This document shows positions 17,406 to 26,463 of a stretch of 64,000 nt of DNA, in pieces. How positions within the stretch are numbered: position 1 is the first letter of the stretch; every line of letters starts with the position of its first letter. The stretch comes from CAVQCA01 sp963763115. GTDB lineage: Bacteria; Pseudomonadota; Gammaproteobacteria; UBA9214. The notes beneath the pieces were generated by a model, which was not told where the DNA came from, did no database searches, and was given only the letters and a program-made list of their open reading frames with translations. The DNA is taken from positions 92,061-156,060 of the forward strand of contig CAVXNM010000035.1 of NCBI GenBank assembly GCA_963763115.1, given 5' to 3'. Position numbers and translations under genes: made by a program.

Positions 17406-17627
17406 ATGGCCACGGAATCCACGGAAATATTTCAAAATTCTCAAAGAGGGTGCGCTAAGAGAATAATTGACTGAAAAATATTCGGGGAGCGATTTCCTTC
17501 GTGAGTGAATTTTACATTTCCTATACTCGGGAATCACGGCCAAATCAGCTAATGCCTGTTCATTCGCTGCTGCCCGAGTGTTTTTTTTAGTTCTCACTTC
17601 TAACTTTTCCGTGGATTCCGTGGCGAT
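17406..17627 (+). repeat. Inverted-repeat intergenic element, purD-lemA copy
   Basis: The left arm ATGGCCACGGAATCCACGG and the right arm CCGTGGATTCCGTGGCGAT are inverted. The interior shares GGGAGCGATTTCCTTCG with the 18250 copy. Purine tract GTGAGAAGTGAGAA lies before it and TTCTCACTTCTAAC before the right arm. Confidence 0.78.
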
Positions 17628-17658
17628 TGCCCGATTTCCTACATAAGGAGATTAAACA

Positions 17659-18216
17659 GTGGAAATATTCGGTTGGGTGCTGGTGGGGATCATCATTGGG
17701 GTCCCTTTGCTGGGGATTCTGTTCTATAACCGCCTGGTCGGGCTCAATAACCAGGTCAAGAATGCCTGGCGGCAGATCGATGTGCAGCTCAAGCGCCGCC
17801 ATGACCTGATTCCAAACCTCGTCGAAGTCGTCAAGGACTATATGTCCTACGAGCAGGAGACGCTCCAGAAAGTGATCCAGGCGCGCACCCGGGCTGTCAG
17901 CGCACATAGCCCCGAAGAGGCGATAGCCGCCGAGGGGGTGCTGGGTAGTGCGCTGGGCAAGCTTTTTGCACTGATGGAAAACTACCCGGACCTGAAGGCC
18001 AACGAGAATGTCGCGCGCCTCATGGAGGAACTTAGTGCTACCGAGAACAAGATTTCCTTCTCCCGCCAGTTCTACAATGACAGCGTCATGGCACTGAATA
18101 ACAGCGTGCAGTCTTTTCCCTCCAATATCGTGGCGGGGATGTTCGGTTTCCGCGATGCGACCTATTTCGAGGTCCCGGAGACGGAGACCGAAGTGCCCAA
18201 GGTCGACCTGCGCTGA
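17659..18216 (+). CDS. lemA: LemA family protein
   Basis: A 185-residue protein with one N-terminal membrane span (residues 4-24), followed by the LemA helical domain: YNRLVGLNNQVKNAWRQIDV, LKRRHDLIPNLVEVVKDYM and FSRQFYNDSVMALNN. The GTG start at 17659 has a good AAGGAGA site. LemA proteins are membrane-anchored with a long helical bundle; the molecular function is unsettled. The M48 protease gene directly downstream is the usual partner of LemA. Confidence 0.93.
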   Translation: MEIFGWVLVGIIIGVPLLGILFYNRLVGLNNQVKNAWRQIDVQLKRRHDLIPNLVEVVKDYMSYEQETLQKVIQARTRAVSAHSPEEAIAAEGVLGSALGKLFALMENYPDLKANENVARLMEELSATENKISFSRQFYNDSVMALNNSVQSFPSNIVAGMFGFRDATYFEVPETETEVPKVDLR

Positions 18217-18249
18217 TCACGGCAGGTGAGAAGAGCAACATACTGCTTG

Positions 18250-18511
18250 ATGCCCACGGAATCCACGGAAGAACACGGAAATATTTCAAATATCCTTGTC
18301 TCGGGATGTGCCCGGTATAACGGGGACCTGAGGAAAATTAGTGATAGAAAATACTTGCCAGAGCGAAATCCTTCGCGAAGTATATTGAATTACAACACCG
18401 TGCAATCGTGGCTAAAATTGTCACTACCTAGCCATGCGTTAACACCCCAGCAACTTTATTTCACTGTTCACTTTTTGTTTTTCCGTGTTCTTCCGTAGAT
18501 TCCGTGGCCAT
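18250..18511 (+). repeat. Inverted-repeat intergenic element, lemA-M48 copy
   Basis: The left arm CCCACGGAATCCACGG, AAGAACACGGAAATATTT and the right arm TTTTTCCGTGTTCTTCCG, TAGATTCCGTGGCCAT are inverted. The interior AGAGCGAAATCCTTCG matches the 17406 copy. Confidence 0.8.
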
Positions 18512-18552
18512 AATAATTCATCGTTAATGTTCCTGATATACAAGGTCATTTG

Positions 18553-19653
18553 ATGGAATCCCCGGCCGCCAAGCCATGCCCGGAATGCGGGACCGTCAAC
18601 CGTCCGCGCGCCAGTGCCTGTCGCCAGTGCGGTGCGCCGCTGGTCAGCGACTGGCAGGACAAGCCGGGGCTGCGCAACAAGGTCCTGCTCCGGACTGATT
18701 TCATGGCGGCTGCGCGCGCCAATCAGCGGGCGACGCGGCAGCTGGTGCTGCTGTTGCTGCTGGTGCTGGCGGTGCTGGGTTATCTGCTGGGCTGGAGCAT
18801 GCAGGCCATGACGGGAACTATCCCGCTGGCGCATCAGGGCATCTGGTTTGCCAGCCGGTGGGGGGCGTGGACGGCCCTTGTCCTGTTTTTCATCGGCGCT
18901 GTCTGGTCATGGATCTCGTTTCGCGCCGGAGACCGGATCATTCTGCGCATGGTCGGCGCCAACCCGGTCACCGTGGACGAGGAGCCGCAGCTGCACAACG
19001 TGGTCGAAGAAATGGCCATTGCGGCCGGCATCCGCAAGCCGCGCGTCTGCGTGATCGAGACGGATGCGCTGAATGCCTTCGCAACCGGCATGACTCCGTC
19101 GCGCTCTACCATCGGGGTGACTCGCGGCTTGCTGGATGCGCTCAATCGTGAGGAATTACAGGGGGTGATTGGCCACGAGATGGGTCATATCGTGAACTGG
19201 GATATCCGCTATGCCACCGCGGTCGGTGTCATCGTCGGACTGATTGCGCTGGTCAGCGACGGCGCGCTGCATACCCTGCGCTTTTCCGGCCGTTCGCGCA
19301 ATTCAAACAGCCGCGCAGGCGGCGGTGCGGTGGTGATTGTGCTGTTTCTGCTGCTGTTTGCGGCGCTGGCGCCGCTGTTCTCCCGTCTGGTGCAAATGGC
19401 GGTTTCCCGGCAGCGGGAGTTTCTCGCCGATGCCACCAGCGTGCGCCTGACACGCCACCCCGAAGGTCTGATAGCCGCGTTGGAGAAGCTGGCGCTGAAT
19501 GCAAAGCCATTCGAAGGCGCCAATCGTGCGACGCAGCACATGTTCATCGTCAACCCGTTCCGGAATTTCTCCGAGCGGGCCAGCAGCCTGATGGCTACCC
19601 ACCCGCCGCTGGAACTGCGCATCCGCCGGTTGCGGAACCTTGGAGGAGAGTAA
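18553..19653 (+). CDS. M48 family metalloprotease with N-terminal zinc ribbon (HtpX-like)
   Basis: A 366-residue membrane protease. A zinc ribbon (CPECG and CRQCG, residues 8-30) is followed by two membrane spans (about 57-80 and 97-117), the catalytic zinc motif HEMGH (about residue 216), further membrane spans near 226-244 and 258-282, and SRQREFLADA carrying the third zinc-ligand Glu. M48 enzymes degrade damaged membrane proteins. The gene follows lemA, a frequent pairing. The zinc-ribbon extension is additional to classic HtpX, so I do not assign that symbol. Confidence 0.88.
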   Translation: MESPAAKPCPECGTVNRPRASACRQCGAPLVSDWQDKPGLRNKVLLRTDFMAAARANQRATRQLVLLLLLVLAVLGYLLGWSMQAMTGTIPLAHQGIWFASRWGAWTALVLFFIGAVWSWISFRAGDRIILRMVGANPVTVDEEPQLHNVVEEMAIAAGIRKPRVCVIETDALNAFATGMTPSRSTIGVTRGLLDALNREELQGVIGHEMGHIVNWDIRYATAVGVIVGLIALVSDGALHTLRFSGRSRNSNSRAGGGAVVIVLFLLLFAALAPLFSRLVQMAVSRQREFLADATSVRLTRHPEGLIAALEKLALNAKPFEGANRATQHMFIVNPFRNFSERASSLMATHPPLELRIRRLRNLGGE

Positions 19654-19698
19654 GTTAAAAGTGAAGAGTGAGAAGTAAGAAATAAAAAAAAGATTCTG

Positions 19699-20062
19699 AT
19701 GGCCACGGAATCCACGGAAGAACACAGAAAGAATTCTCACAGCTTGTGAATTGTGTGTTCTGGAAAACCGTCGGCGGTTTTCCAAGCCCGCGCTTTTCTA
19801 TACGGGCGGTTTCATCGGGTACGTCGCACCGGTGGTATGGTTTGTATTGGCTGAACATCCTCGCCAGCGAAGGTATTCAAGAGGATAGGCTTCTTCCCGG
19901 GAAGATGTGTCTGCAGCTATTTTCTCAACGAATGGCAGCGGGGATAAAGATTGTCTGTTAGATTCAATGTATTTTTGTGTGCTTCGATGTGCAGGGATGG
20001 ACAAGTGACGCGGAAGACACGACGTGGAAATCTTGAAATCTTTCCGTGGATTCTGTGGCCAT
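19699..20062 (+). repeat. Inverted-repeat intergenic element, M48-rho copy
   Basis: The left arm ATGGCCACGGAATCCACGG, AAGAACACAGAAAG and the right arm TTTCCGTGGATTCTGTGGCC are inverted. The purine tract AAGTGAAGAGTGAGAAGTAA precedes the left arm. The element lies between two convergent genes and ends 22 bases from the rho stop. It contains the longest interior of the set. Confidence 0.75.
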
Positions 20063-20083
20063 TAGGAGCTTTCTCACTTCTCA

Positions 20084-21346
20084 CTATCCCTGCCGCTTCA
20101 TCGATTCGAAAAACTGGGCGTTGCTCTTGGTGGCCTTCAGCTTGTCAAGCAGGAATTCCATGGCGGCCAGTTCGTCCATGGGGTGGAGGAGCTTGCGCAG
20201 TATCCACATCTTCTGCAGTTCGGCCGCATCGGTCAGCAGCTCTTCGCGACGGGTGCCGGAGCGGTTGATGTTGATGGATGGATAGATGCGCCTTTCGGCG
20301 ATCTTGCGATCGAGATGGATCTCCTGATTGCCGGTGCCCTTGAATTCCTCGTAGATGACATCGTCCATGCGAGAGCCGGTATCGATGAGCGCCGTGGCGA
20401 GTATCGTGAGACTGCCGCCTTCCTCGATATTGCGGGCCGCCCCGAAGAAGCGCTTGGGGCGGTGCAGGGCGTTGGCATCCACGCCCCCGGTGAGCACCTT
20501 GCCGGATGAGGGCACGACCGTGTTATAGGCGCGCGCCAGGCGGGTGATGGAATCCAGCAGGATGACCACGTCGCGTTTGTGCTCGACCAGACGCCGCGCC
20601 TTTTCGATGACCATCTCGGCCACCTGTACATGGCGGCTGGCCGGTTCGTCGAAGGTGCTGGAGATAACCTCGCCCTGGACCGAGCGCGTCATCTCGGTGA
20701 CTTCCTCGGGGCGTTCATCGATGAGCAGGACGATCAGGTAGCACTCCGGATGGTTGGAGGTGATCGACTGCGCGACGTTTTGCAACAGCATGGTTTTTCC
20801 GGCCTTGGGTGGGGAGACGATCAGGCCGCGCTGGCCCTTGCCGAGCGGCGCCACCATGTCGATGACACGCGCCGTGATGTCCTCGGTGCTGCCGTTGCCG
20901 CGTTCCAGCGTCATGCGTTCATTGGGATGCAGCGGTGTCAAATTTTCGAAGGCGACCTTGTTCCTGGCGTTTTCCGGCTTTTCGTAGTTTATTTCACTGA
21001 CCTTGAGCAGGGCGAAGTAACGTTCGCTGTCCTTCGGCGGGCGTATCTTGCCGTCCACTGTGTCTCCGGTGCGCAGGCTGAAGCGACGTATCTGGCTCGG
21101 GGAGACATAGATATCATCCGGACCGGCGAGATAGGAGCTGTCTTCCGAGCGGAGGAAGCCGAAACCGTCCTGGAGTATTTCCAGTACCCCGTTGCCGAAG
21201 ATGTCCTCGCCCTTTTTGGCGTGGGACTTGAGGATGGCGAAGATAATGTCCTGCTTGCGGGACCGCGCCATGCCCTCGATTCCCATTTCCTGGGCGATAG
21301 TGATGAGTTCGCTGGCCGGTTTCAGCTTGAGTTCGGAAAGATTCAT
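20084..21346 (-). CDS. rho: Transcription termination factor Rho
   Basis: A 420-residue hexameric RNA-dependent ATPase. N-terminal Rho helical and cold-shock RNA-binding domains (residues 1-130, with GFGFLRSEDSSYLAGPDDIY) are followed by the ATPase core: Walker A PPKAGKT at 179-185, Walker B VVILLDSITRLARAYN, the GALTGGVDANAL-type Q-loop, and the R-loop near RSGTRREELL. Length equals E. coli Rho. It lies 180 bases downstream of trxA on the same strand, with rhlB diverging upstream, the classic rhlB/trxA/rho neighbourhood. Confidence 0.98.
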   Translation of the reverse strand: MNLSELKLKPASELITIAQEMGIEGMARSRKQDIIFAILKSHAKKGEDIFGNGVLEILQDGFGFLRSEDSSYLAGPDDIYVSPSQIRRFSLRTGDTVDGKIRPPKDSERYFALLKVSEINYEKPENARNKVAFENLTPLHPNERMTLERGNGSTEDITARVIDMVAPLGKGQRGLIVSPPKAGKTMLLQNVAQSITSNHPECYLIVLLIDERPEEVTEMTRSVQGEVISSTFDEPASRHVQVAEMVIEKARRLVEHKRDVVILLDSITRLARAYNTVVPSSGKVLTGGVDANALHRPKRFFGAARNIEEGGSLTILATALIDTGSRMDDVIYEEFKGTGNQEIHLDRKIAERRIYPSININRSGTRREELLTDAAELQKMWILRKLLHPMDELAAMEFLLDKLKATKSNAQFFESMKRQG

Positions 21347-21386
21347 AGGGTGCCCTGGGTGTTGATTTTTTCTGAATGAATGGATA

Positions 21387-21400
21387 CGACCGTACGGTCG
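21387..21400. promoter_or_regulatory. 14-bp perfect palindrome in the rho leader
   Basis: CGACCGTACGGTCG is fully self-complementary and lies 41 bases upstream of the rho start. It could be an operator or a leader hairpin. Rho genes are often autoregulated by attenuation in the leader, but no direct evidence links this palindrome to that. Confidence 0.35.
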
Positions 21401-21526
21401 GGGAAAAATGAATAATTATGATCGGGAAATGCCGTTCCGGGAGAACGCAGAATCCGGAACGAAGATGGTTTTTGATTTCATGCTACGCTAGCATGTGCCG
21501 CGTTAAACGTCCACCCCCTGACGATG

Positions 21527-21853
21527 TCAGATATTGCTGTCGATGAACGCCGTCAGCTGTGACTTGGAAAGTGCGCCAACCTTGGTTGCCTCGACATTGC
21601 CGTTCTTGAACAGCATCAGCGTGGGTATGCCGCGTATGCCGTACCTTGGCGGTGTCTGCGGGTTGTCATCGATATTGAGTTTGGCTACCTTGATTTTGCC
21701 GGTGTATTCGCTGGCGATTTCATCGAGTATCGGCGCGATCATCTTGCAGGGGCCGCACCATTCTGCCCAGTAGTCGACCAGTACTGGATCAGAGGAGTTG
21801 AGGACTTCAGTTTCAAAATTATCATCTGTCACATAAATGATGTGTTCACTCAC
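21527..21853 (-). CDS. trxA: Thioredoxin 1
   Basis: A 108-residue cytoplasmic disulfide reductase with the active site WCGPC (Cys33 and Cys36) and the conserved cis-Pro region IRGIPTLMLFKNG. The length equals E. coli TrxA. A purine-rich GGAGACAATGAAC stretch precedes the start. It is upstream of rho on the same strand. Confidence 0.97.
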   Translation of the reverse strand: MSEHIIYVTDDNFETEVLNSSDPVLVDYWAEWCGPCKMIAPILDEIASEYTGKIKVAKLNIDDNPQTPPRYGIRGIPTLMLFKNGNVEATKVGALSKSQLTAFIDSNI

Positions 21854-22113
21854 AGTTCATTGTCTCCTGCGGATTAGATGCAACCTGATTCACTGCCATG
21901 CCGCGTGCATCGCCACTTTTATTGTGATGTTATAAGTTTGGATTGTTGCCGATATGAGGTGTCGAGGCGCTGTCGGAACGAACAGTATGCCCGGCCTTGT
22001 GGCGGACGGGTATCCGGATAGATTGCACCACACGCCAGTAAGTAGCGCATTTGAGCCTAATTCGGATCATTTTACAAGCCCGGGAACAATAAATTACGGT
22101 ATCCTTGCCGGCT

Positions 22114-23400
22114 ATGAGTGAAACCCATTTAACAGATATCGCATTCTCCGACCTCGATATACCTGCCGTGTTGATGCAAGGTATTGAAGGGGCAGGATTT
22201 TCAAAATGCACGCCGGTGCAGGCGGAAACCCTGCCGCCGGCGTTGCAGGGTAGGGATGTCGCCGGACAGGCGCAGACGGGCACCGGGAAGACCGCTGCAT
22301 TCCTGATCGCGGTGTATAAACACCTTTTGATCCATCCTGCGGAGGCCAGACGCAAACCGTCCCAGCCGCGGGCACTGGTGCTGGCGCCGACCCGCGAACT
22401 GGCTATTCAGATCCATGCGGATGCGCTGGTGCTCGGCCGCTATACGGGTTTGAAGCCGGTTCTCGCCTACGGCGGCACCGGTTATGACACCCAGCGTGAA
22501 GCAATCGAAGCTGGTGTGGATATTCTGATCGGGACGCCGGGCCGCCTGATCGATTATCACAAGCAGCACATATATGATCTGAAGAAAATCGTCGCCGTCG
22601 TCCTGGATGAGGCGGACCGGATGTTCGACCTGGGGTTTATCAAGGATATCCGCTACCTGTTGCGTCGCTGCCCGCCACCGGAGAACCGTCTCGGGTTGCT
22701 GTTTTCGGCCACACTCTCTCATCGGGTCAGCGAACTCGCCTACGAGCACATGAACAACCCGGTGCAGATCGATATCGAGCCGGAGCGGGTCACGGCTGAA
22801 CGTGTGCGCCAGATTGTGTATCATGTATCGAAAGAAGAAAAACTCCCCCTGCTGGTCGGTATCCTCAGGCATGTTGATCCAACCCGCAGCATCGTATTCG
22901 TCAATACCAAGCGTAGCGCCGAGCGTATCTGGGCCTGTCTGAAAGGCAACGGTTTCATGACCGCCGTCCTGTCGGGGGATGTCCCCCAGAAGAAGCGGCA
23001 ACGCCTGCTGAAGGAATTCCAGGCCGGTGAGCTGCCCATACTGATCGCAACGGATGTTGCTGCGCGCGGCCTGCACATTCCCGATGTCAGCCATGTTTTC
23101 AACTACGACCTGCCGCAGGATGCCGAGGACTATGTTCACCGCATCGGCCGTACCGCGCGAGTCGGCAAGGATGGCGATGCCGTCAGTTTTGCCTGTGAAG
23201 AGTTCGTCTATTCACTGCCGGACATAGAGGAGTATATTGGGAACAAGATCCCCGTGGAGCCGGTGCCGGAAGGTTACATTCAGAAACTCAGTCCGCCGGT
23301 CAGGATAAGGCATGAGGGAGAGCAGGGCCGCCGGGGGAAAGCGCGCCCCAGGCCGGGAAACAAGGGCTCCGGCAGAAAGCGCGAACGACGCCACGGATAA
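22114..23400 (+). CDS. rhlB: ATP-dependent RNA helicase RhlB
   Basis: A 428-residue DEAD-box helicase that in enterobacteria is part of the RNA degradosome. Motifs in order: Q-motif FSKCTPVQAETLP, Walker A AQTGTGKTAAF, PTRELAIQI, GTPGRLIDY, DEAD in VVLDEADRMFDLGFIKDIRY, SAT in LFSATLSHRV, and HRIGRTARVGKDGDAVSF. FDLGFIKDIR and the position beside trxA-rho point to RhlB rather than other DEAD paralogues. The C-terminal tail is basic (Arg/Lys/Gly-rich). ATG 22114 is chosen over TTG 22105. Confidence 0.95.
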   Translation: MSETHLTDIAFSDLDIPAVLMQGIEGAGFSKCTPVQAETLPPALQGRDVAGQAQTGTGKTAAFLIAVYKHLLIHPAEARRKPSQPRALVLAPTRELAIQIHADALVLGRYTGLKPVLAYGGTGYDTQREAIEAGVDILIGTPGRLIDYHKQHIYDLKKIVAVVLDEADRMFDLGFIKDIRYLLRRCPPPENRLGLLFSATLSHRVSELAYEHMNNPVQIDIEPERVTAERVRQIVYHVSKEEKLPLLVGILRHVDPTRSIVFVNTKRSAERIWACLKGNGFMTAVLSGDVPQKKRQRLLKEFQAGELPILIATDVAARGLHIPDVSHVFNYDLPQDAEDYVHRIGRTARVGKDGDAVSFACEEFVYSLPDIEEYIGNKIPVEPVPEGYIQKLSPPVRIRHEGEQGRRGKARPRPGNKGSGRKRERRHG

Positions 23401-23440
23401 CCGCTAAACGGGTGAAGCTGGCTGCACAGACCTATTTGGA

Positions 23441-24340
23441 ATGAAGGCGCTAACTCTACAGTCAACCGATCTGCTGCGCTTGATGCAAAGCGACGGGGCA
23501 CGGCATGCCATCAGGATTCTCAACCTGCTGCTGATTGTCTGGATCGCCTGGTTACTGGCGACGATGACCTGGAGTCTGCTGGGCGAAACGGAATCAGTCA
23601 GCACAGCGACGCCTGAAGCTGTACCGATCACGCCACAGGTCAATCAACAGGAAGAACTTGTTCGACAGCTGCCGAACTGGCATCTCTTCGGAGAAGTCGC
23701 GCCCGAGGCAGAGCCCGTCAAAACGGTTGTGCCCGTCGATGCGCCGGATACCCGCCTCAAGTTGTCACTGCACGGCACCTTTTCTTCTCATGATGCCAAA
23801 CTTGCCCGTGCGATCATCGCCGATGAGCGCGGCAATGAGGAAATGTATGCGGTAGGGAATATCCTGCCCGGTAATGCTGAACTCAGCGAGATCCAGGCTG
23901 ACAAGGTCATTCTGCTGCGCGGCGGGCGTTATGAGATACTGCGTCTGCCACGCGACACGCTAACGGGTGATGCGGGGGGGGGCATCATCAGTGCCGCTGA
24001 TGCAATGCAGGTCAACACGACGTCAGAACGGCTGCAATCACTTCGGCAGACCCTGAGACAGAATCCAAAATCACTCTTCGGTCTGGTGCGGACCATCCCG
24101 AAAAAGGATGATCAGGGCAAGATGATTGGATATATACTGCAACCCGGCAGGGAGCCTGAATTGTTCGAGCAGATGGGGCTCAGACCTGGTGATGTCGTGA
24201 CCCGGATCAATGATGTCAATCTGGATAATCTGGCCAGTGGGATGCAGGCCCTGCGAAGCGTACAGGGCGGTGACACCGTCAGCATGACGGTACTGCGGGG
24301 AGATCAACAGGAAAACCTGTTCTTCAGAATACCTGAATAG
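23441..24340 (+). CDS. gspC: Type II secretion system protein C
   Basis: A 299-residue inner-membrane protein: one span at about residues 27-48 (LNLLLIVWIAWLLATMTWSL), the periplasmic homology region (QLPNWHLFGEV through EILRLPRDTL, residues 75-170), and a C-terminal PDZ domain (about 205-299, GLRPGDVVTRINDVNLDN). GspC links the inner-membrane platform to the secretin. The coding sequence contains nine consecutive G (23973-23981), read in frame as Ala-Gly-Gly-Gly. It is first in a gspC-D-E-F run. Confidence 0.93.
   Translation: MKALTLQSTDLLRLMQSDGARHAIRILNLLLIVWIAWLLATMTWSLLGETESVSTATPEAVPITPQVNQQEELVRQLPNWHLFGEVAPEAEPVKTVVPVDAPDTRLKLSLHGTFSSHDAKLARAIIADERGNEEMYAVGNILPGNAELSEIQADKVILLRGGRYEILRLPRDTLTGDAGGGIISAADAMQVNTTSERLQSLRQTLRQNPKSLFGLVRTIPKKDDQGKMIGYILQPGREPELFEQMGLRPGDVVTRINDVNLDNLASGMQALRSVQGGDTVSMTVLRGDQQENLFFRIPE
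23973..23981 (+). repeat. Homopolymer tract of 9 G inside gspC
   Basis: Nine consecutive G lie between the HR domain and the PDZ domain. A slip of one base would truncate GspC before its PDZ domain. Confidence 0.85.
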
Positions 24341-24431
24341 CTGGTGTTATACCTGAATATGCAGTATAACCTACCGTTATATATGATAATTTCACAGCCA
24401 TAATGGGTCGACGGATGGTGCACTTTCAAGC

Positions 24432-26462
24432 ATGAGAACCCTGAGATTCCTATTACTGATGGGCGCGGTATGGTTTGTCCACGTCCCTCCGCTCGCTGCC
24501 GAAACGGTTACCCTGAACCTCAAGGATGCCGACATCGGCGCCCTGATCAGCACCGTTGCCGAGGTCACGCACCGGAATTTCGTCGTGGATCCGCGGGTAA
24601 AGGGAAAGGTCACGGTTATTTCCTCGCGGCCGATGGACAGTGAGGAGGTCTACCAGGTTTTTCTTTCCATACTCAAGGTGCACGGGTTTGCCGCCATTCC
24701 CAGCGGTGCGGTCACCAAGATCGTACCGGATGTCAACGCCAAGCAGGATAACATTCCGACCGCCACTGACCGGGATACGGGCCGTGGGGACGAAATGGTG
24801 ACCCGCGTCGTGGAGGTCAAGAATGTCGCCGCGGCACAACTGGTGCCGATCCTGCGGCCGCTGGTCCCGCAACAGGGTCATCTGGCCGCCTATCCGGCAA
24901 CCAATGTGCTGGTCATCTCCGATCGCGCTGCCAATGTGGAACGTCTGGTCACTATCATCCGCCGCATCGACCAGGTCAGCGACAGCGAAATCGAGGTCAT
25001 CCCGCTGCAACATGCATCCGCCACAGAGGTGGTGCGGGTCTTGACCAGTCTGGAGCGTGCCGCACCGGGGGCCGCGGGCAAGGTGACGCGCGGCGGCGGT
25101 GAGGGGGCTGCGGTACTGGTCGCCGATGAGCGTACCAACAGTGTGTTGCTCGGCGGCGACCGTTCCGACCGGCTGCGCATGCGCGTCATCATTTCACACC
25201 TGGATACCCCGCTTGATGCCGGCGGCAATACGGATGTGGTGTATCTCAATTACGCCGAAGCCAAGGATCTCGTGCCCGTGTTGATGGGGGTGGGCAAGAA
25301 AGTCGAGGGGGAAGTCCAGGGCAAGGTCAGTGCGCCGAAGAGCGAGTTCGATATCCAGGCCGACGAGGCCATGAATGCGCTGGTTATTACCGCTCCTCCG
25401 GATGTCATGCGCACCCTCAAGCGGGTCATCAGCGAGCTCGACATACGCCGTGCCCAGGTGCTGGTCGATGCGATCATCGCCGAGGTCTCCTTGAACACGG
25501 CTCGTGAACTGGGCGTACAGTGGGTGTTCAGCGGATTGAACAGTGGCAATGGCGTGAGTCCGGTTGGCCTCATCAATTTCACCAACACCGGCAACAATAT
25601 CGCGGATGTCATCAACTCGGCCGTCGATGTGGTGAATGGCGGGACCGTCCCGACGCCCGCCGGCAACGTGCTGCTTGGCGGCGGCAAGGTACAGAAGGAC
25701 AGCAATTTCAACTATCTCGCTGTCATCAACATGCTGGCATCCGACAGCAATACCAACATTCTCTCGACTCCCACACTGGTCACCCTCGATAATGAGGAGG
25801 CCGAGATCATCATCGGTCAGAATGTCCCGTTCGTTACCGGGTCCTTCACCAGTACCGGCGCGGGCAATGATGCCACCAATCCGTTTCAGACCATCCAGCG
25901 TGAAGATGTGGGACTGACGCTCAAGATCAAGCCCCAGATCAACGAGGGTGATGCGCTTAAACTCAATATCGAACAGGAGGTCTCCAGCATTGCACCAAGC
26001 GTGGCCGGGGCATCTGACATTATTACCAACAAGCGCTCGATCAAAACCTCCGTGATGGTGGGAGACGGCAACGTCGTGGTGCTGGGGGGCTTGATTGAGA
26101 AACAGACGGGCGAATCCGTCCAGAAAGTTCCGCTGCTGGGAGATCTGCCGGGTGTGGGCGCCTTGTTCAGGTCCAAGGCTGGCAATGTCACCAAGACCAA
26201 CCTGATGGTCTTTATTCATCCGGTAATACTCCGGGACTCGGCGGTCGCCGAACAGAGCACCAGTAGCAAGTACAATTACTTCCGGGCGCTACAATTCAAG
26301 GAAGGCAAGGATGGTGTCAACCTTCTGCCGGGAGAGCAAGCCCCGTTATTGCCGGAGTGGGGTGATACCAAGGCGATTGGCCAGCCGCCGCTGGAGCCGC
26401 CCCCGGAGCCGAAAAAGGACACTCAGCAGAGTACATCCGAACGTCCATGGTGGTATCAGTGA
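24432..26462 (+). CDS. gspD: Type II secretion system secretin
   Basis: A 676-residue outer-membrane channel subunit. A Sec signal peptide (residues 1-23) is followed by the N0 domain (VTLNLKDADIGALISTVAEV), the N1-N3 repeats (about 120-340), and the secretin domain (about 345-610) with VGLTLKIKPQINEGD and VMVGDGNVVVLGGLI. A Pro/Glu-rich C-terminus follows. The stop overlaps the region of the gspE start, suggesting coupling. Confidence 0.96.
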   Translation: MRTLRFLLLMGAVWFVHVPPLAAETVTLNLKDADIGALISTVAEVTHRNFVVDPRVKGKVTVISSRPMDSEEVYQVFLSILKVHGFAAIPSGAVTKIVPDVNAKQDNIPTATDRDTGRGDEMVTRVVEVKNVAAAQLVPILRPLVPQQGHLAAYPATNVLVISDRAANVERLVTIIRRIDQVSDSEIEVIPLQHASATEVVRVLTSLERAAPGAAGKVTRGGGEGAAVLVADERTNSVLLGGDRSDRLRMRVIISHLDTPLDAGGNTDVVYLNYAEAKDLVPVLMGVGKKVEGEVQGKVSAPKSEFDIQADEAMNALVITAPPDVMRTLKRVISELDIRRAQVLVDAIIAEVSLNTARELGVQWVFSGLNSGNGVSPVGLINFTNTGNNIADVINSAVDVVNGGTVPTPAGNVLLGGGKVQKDSNFNYLAVINMLASDSNTNILSTPTLVTLDNEEAEIIIGQNVPFVTGSFTSTGAGNDATNPFQTIQREDVGLTLKIKPQINEGDALKLNIEQEVSSIAPSVAGASDIITNKRSIKTSVMVGDGNVVVLGGLIEKQTGESVQKVPLLGDLPGVGALFRSKAGNVTKTNLMVFIHPVILRDSAVAEQSTSSKYNYFRALQFKEGKDGVNLLPGEQAPLLPEWGDTKAIGQPPLEPPPEPKKDTQQSTSERPWWYQ

Positions 26463-26463
26463 G

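Noticed and set aside
20579..21379. 266-codon plus-strand open frame opposite rho
   Set aside because: Antisense to rho, whose motifs are unambiguous; the open frame results from GC-rich codon use.
22201..23139. 312-codon minus-strand open frame opposite rhlB
   Set aside because: Antisense to a complete DEAD-box helicase with all motifs in order.
25194..26219. 341-codon minus-strand open frame opposite gspD
   Set aside because: Antisense to a complete secretin; the composition is His/Asp-rich, as expected from reversed GC-rich codons.
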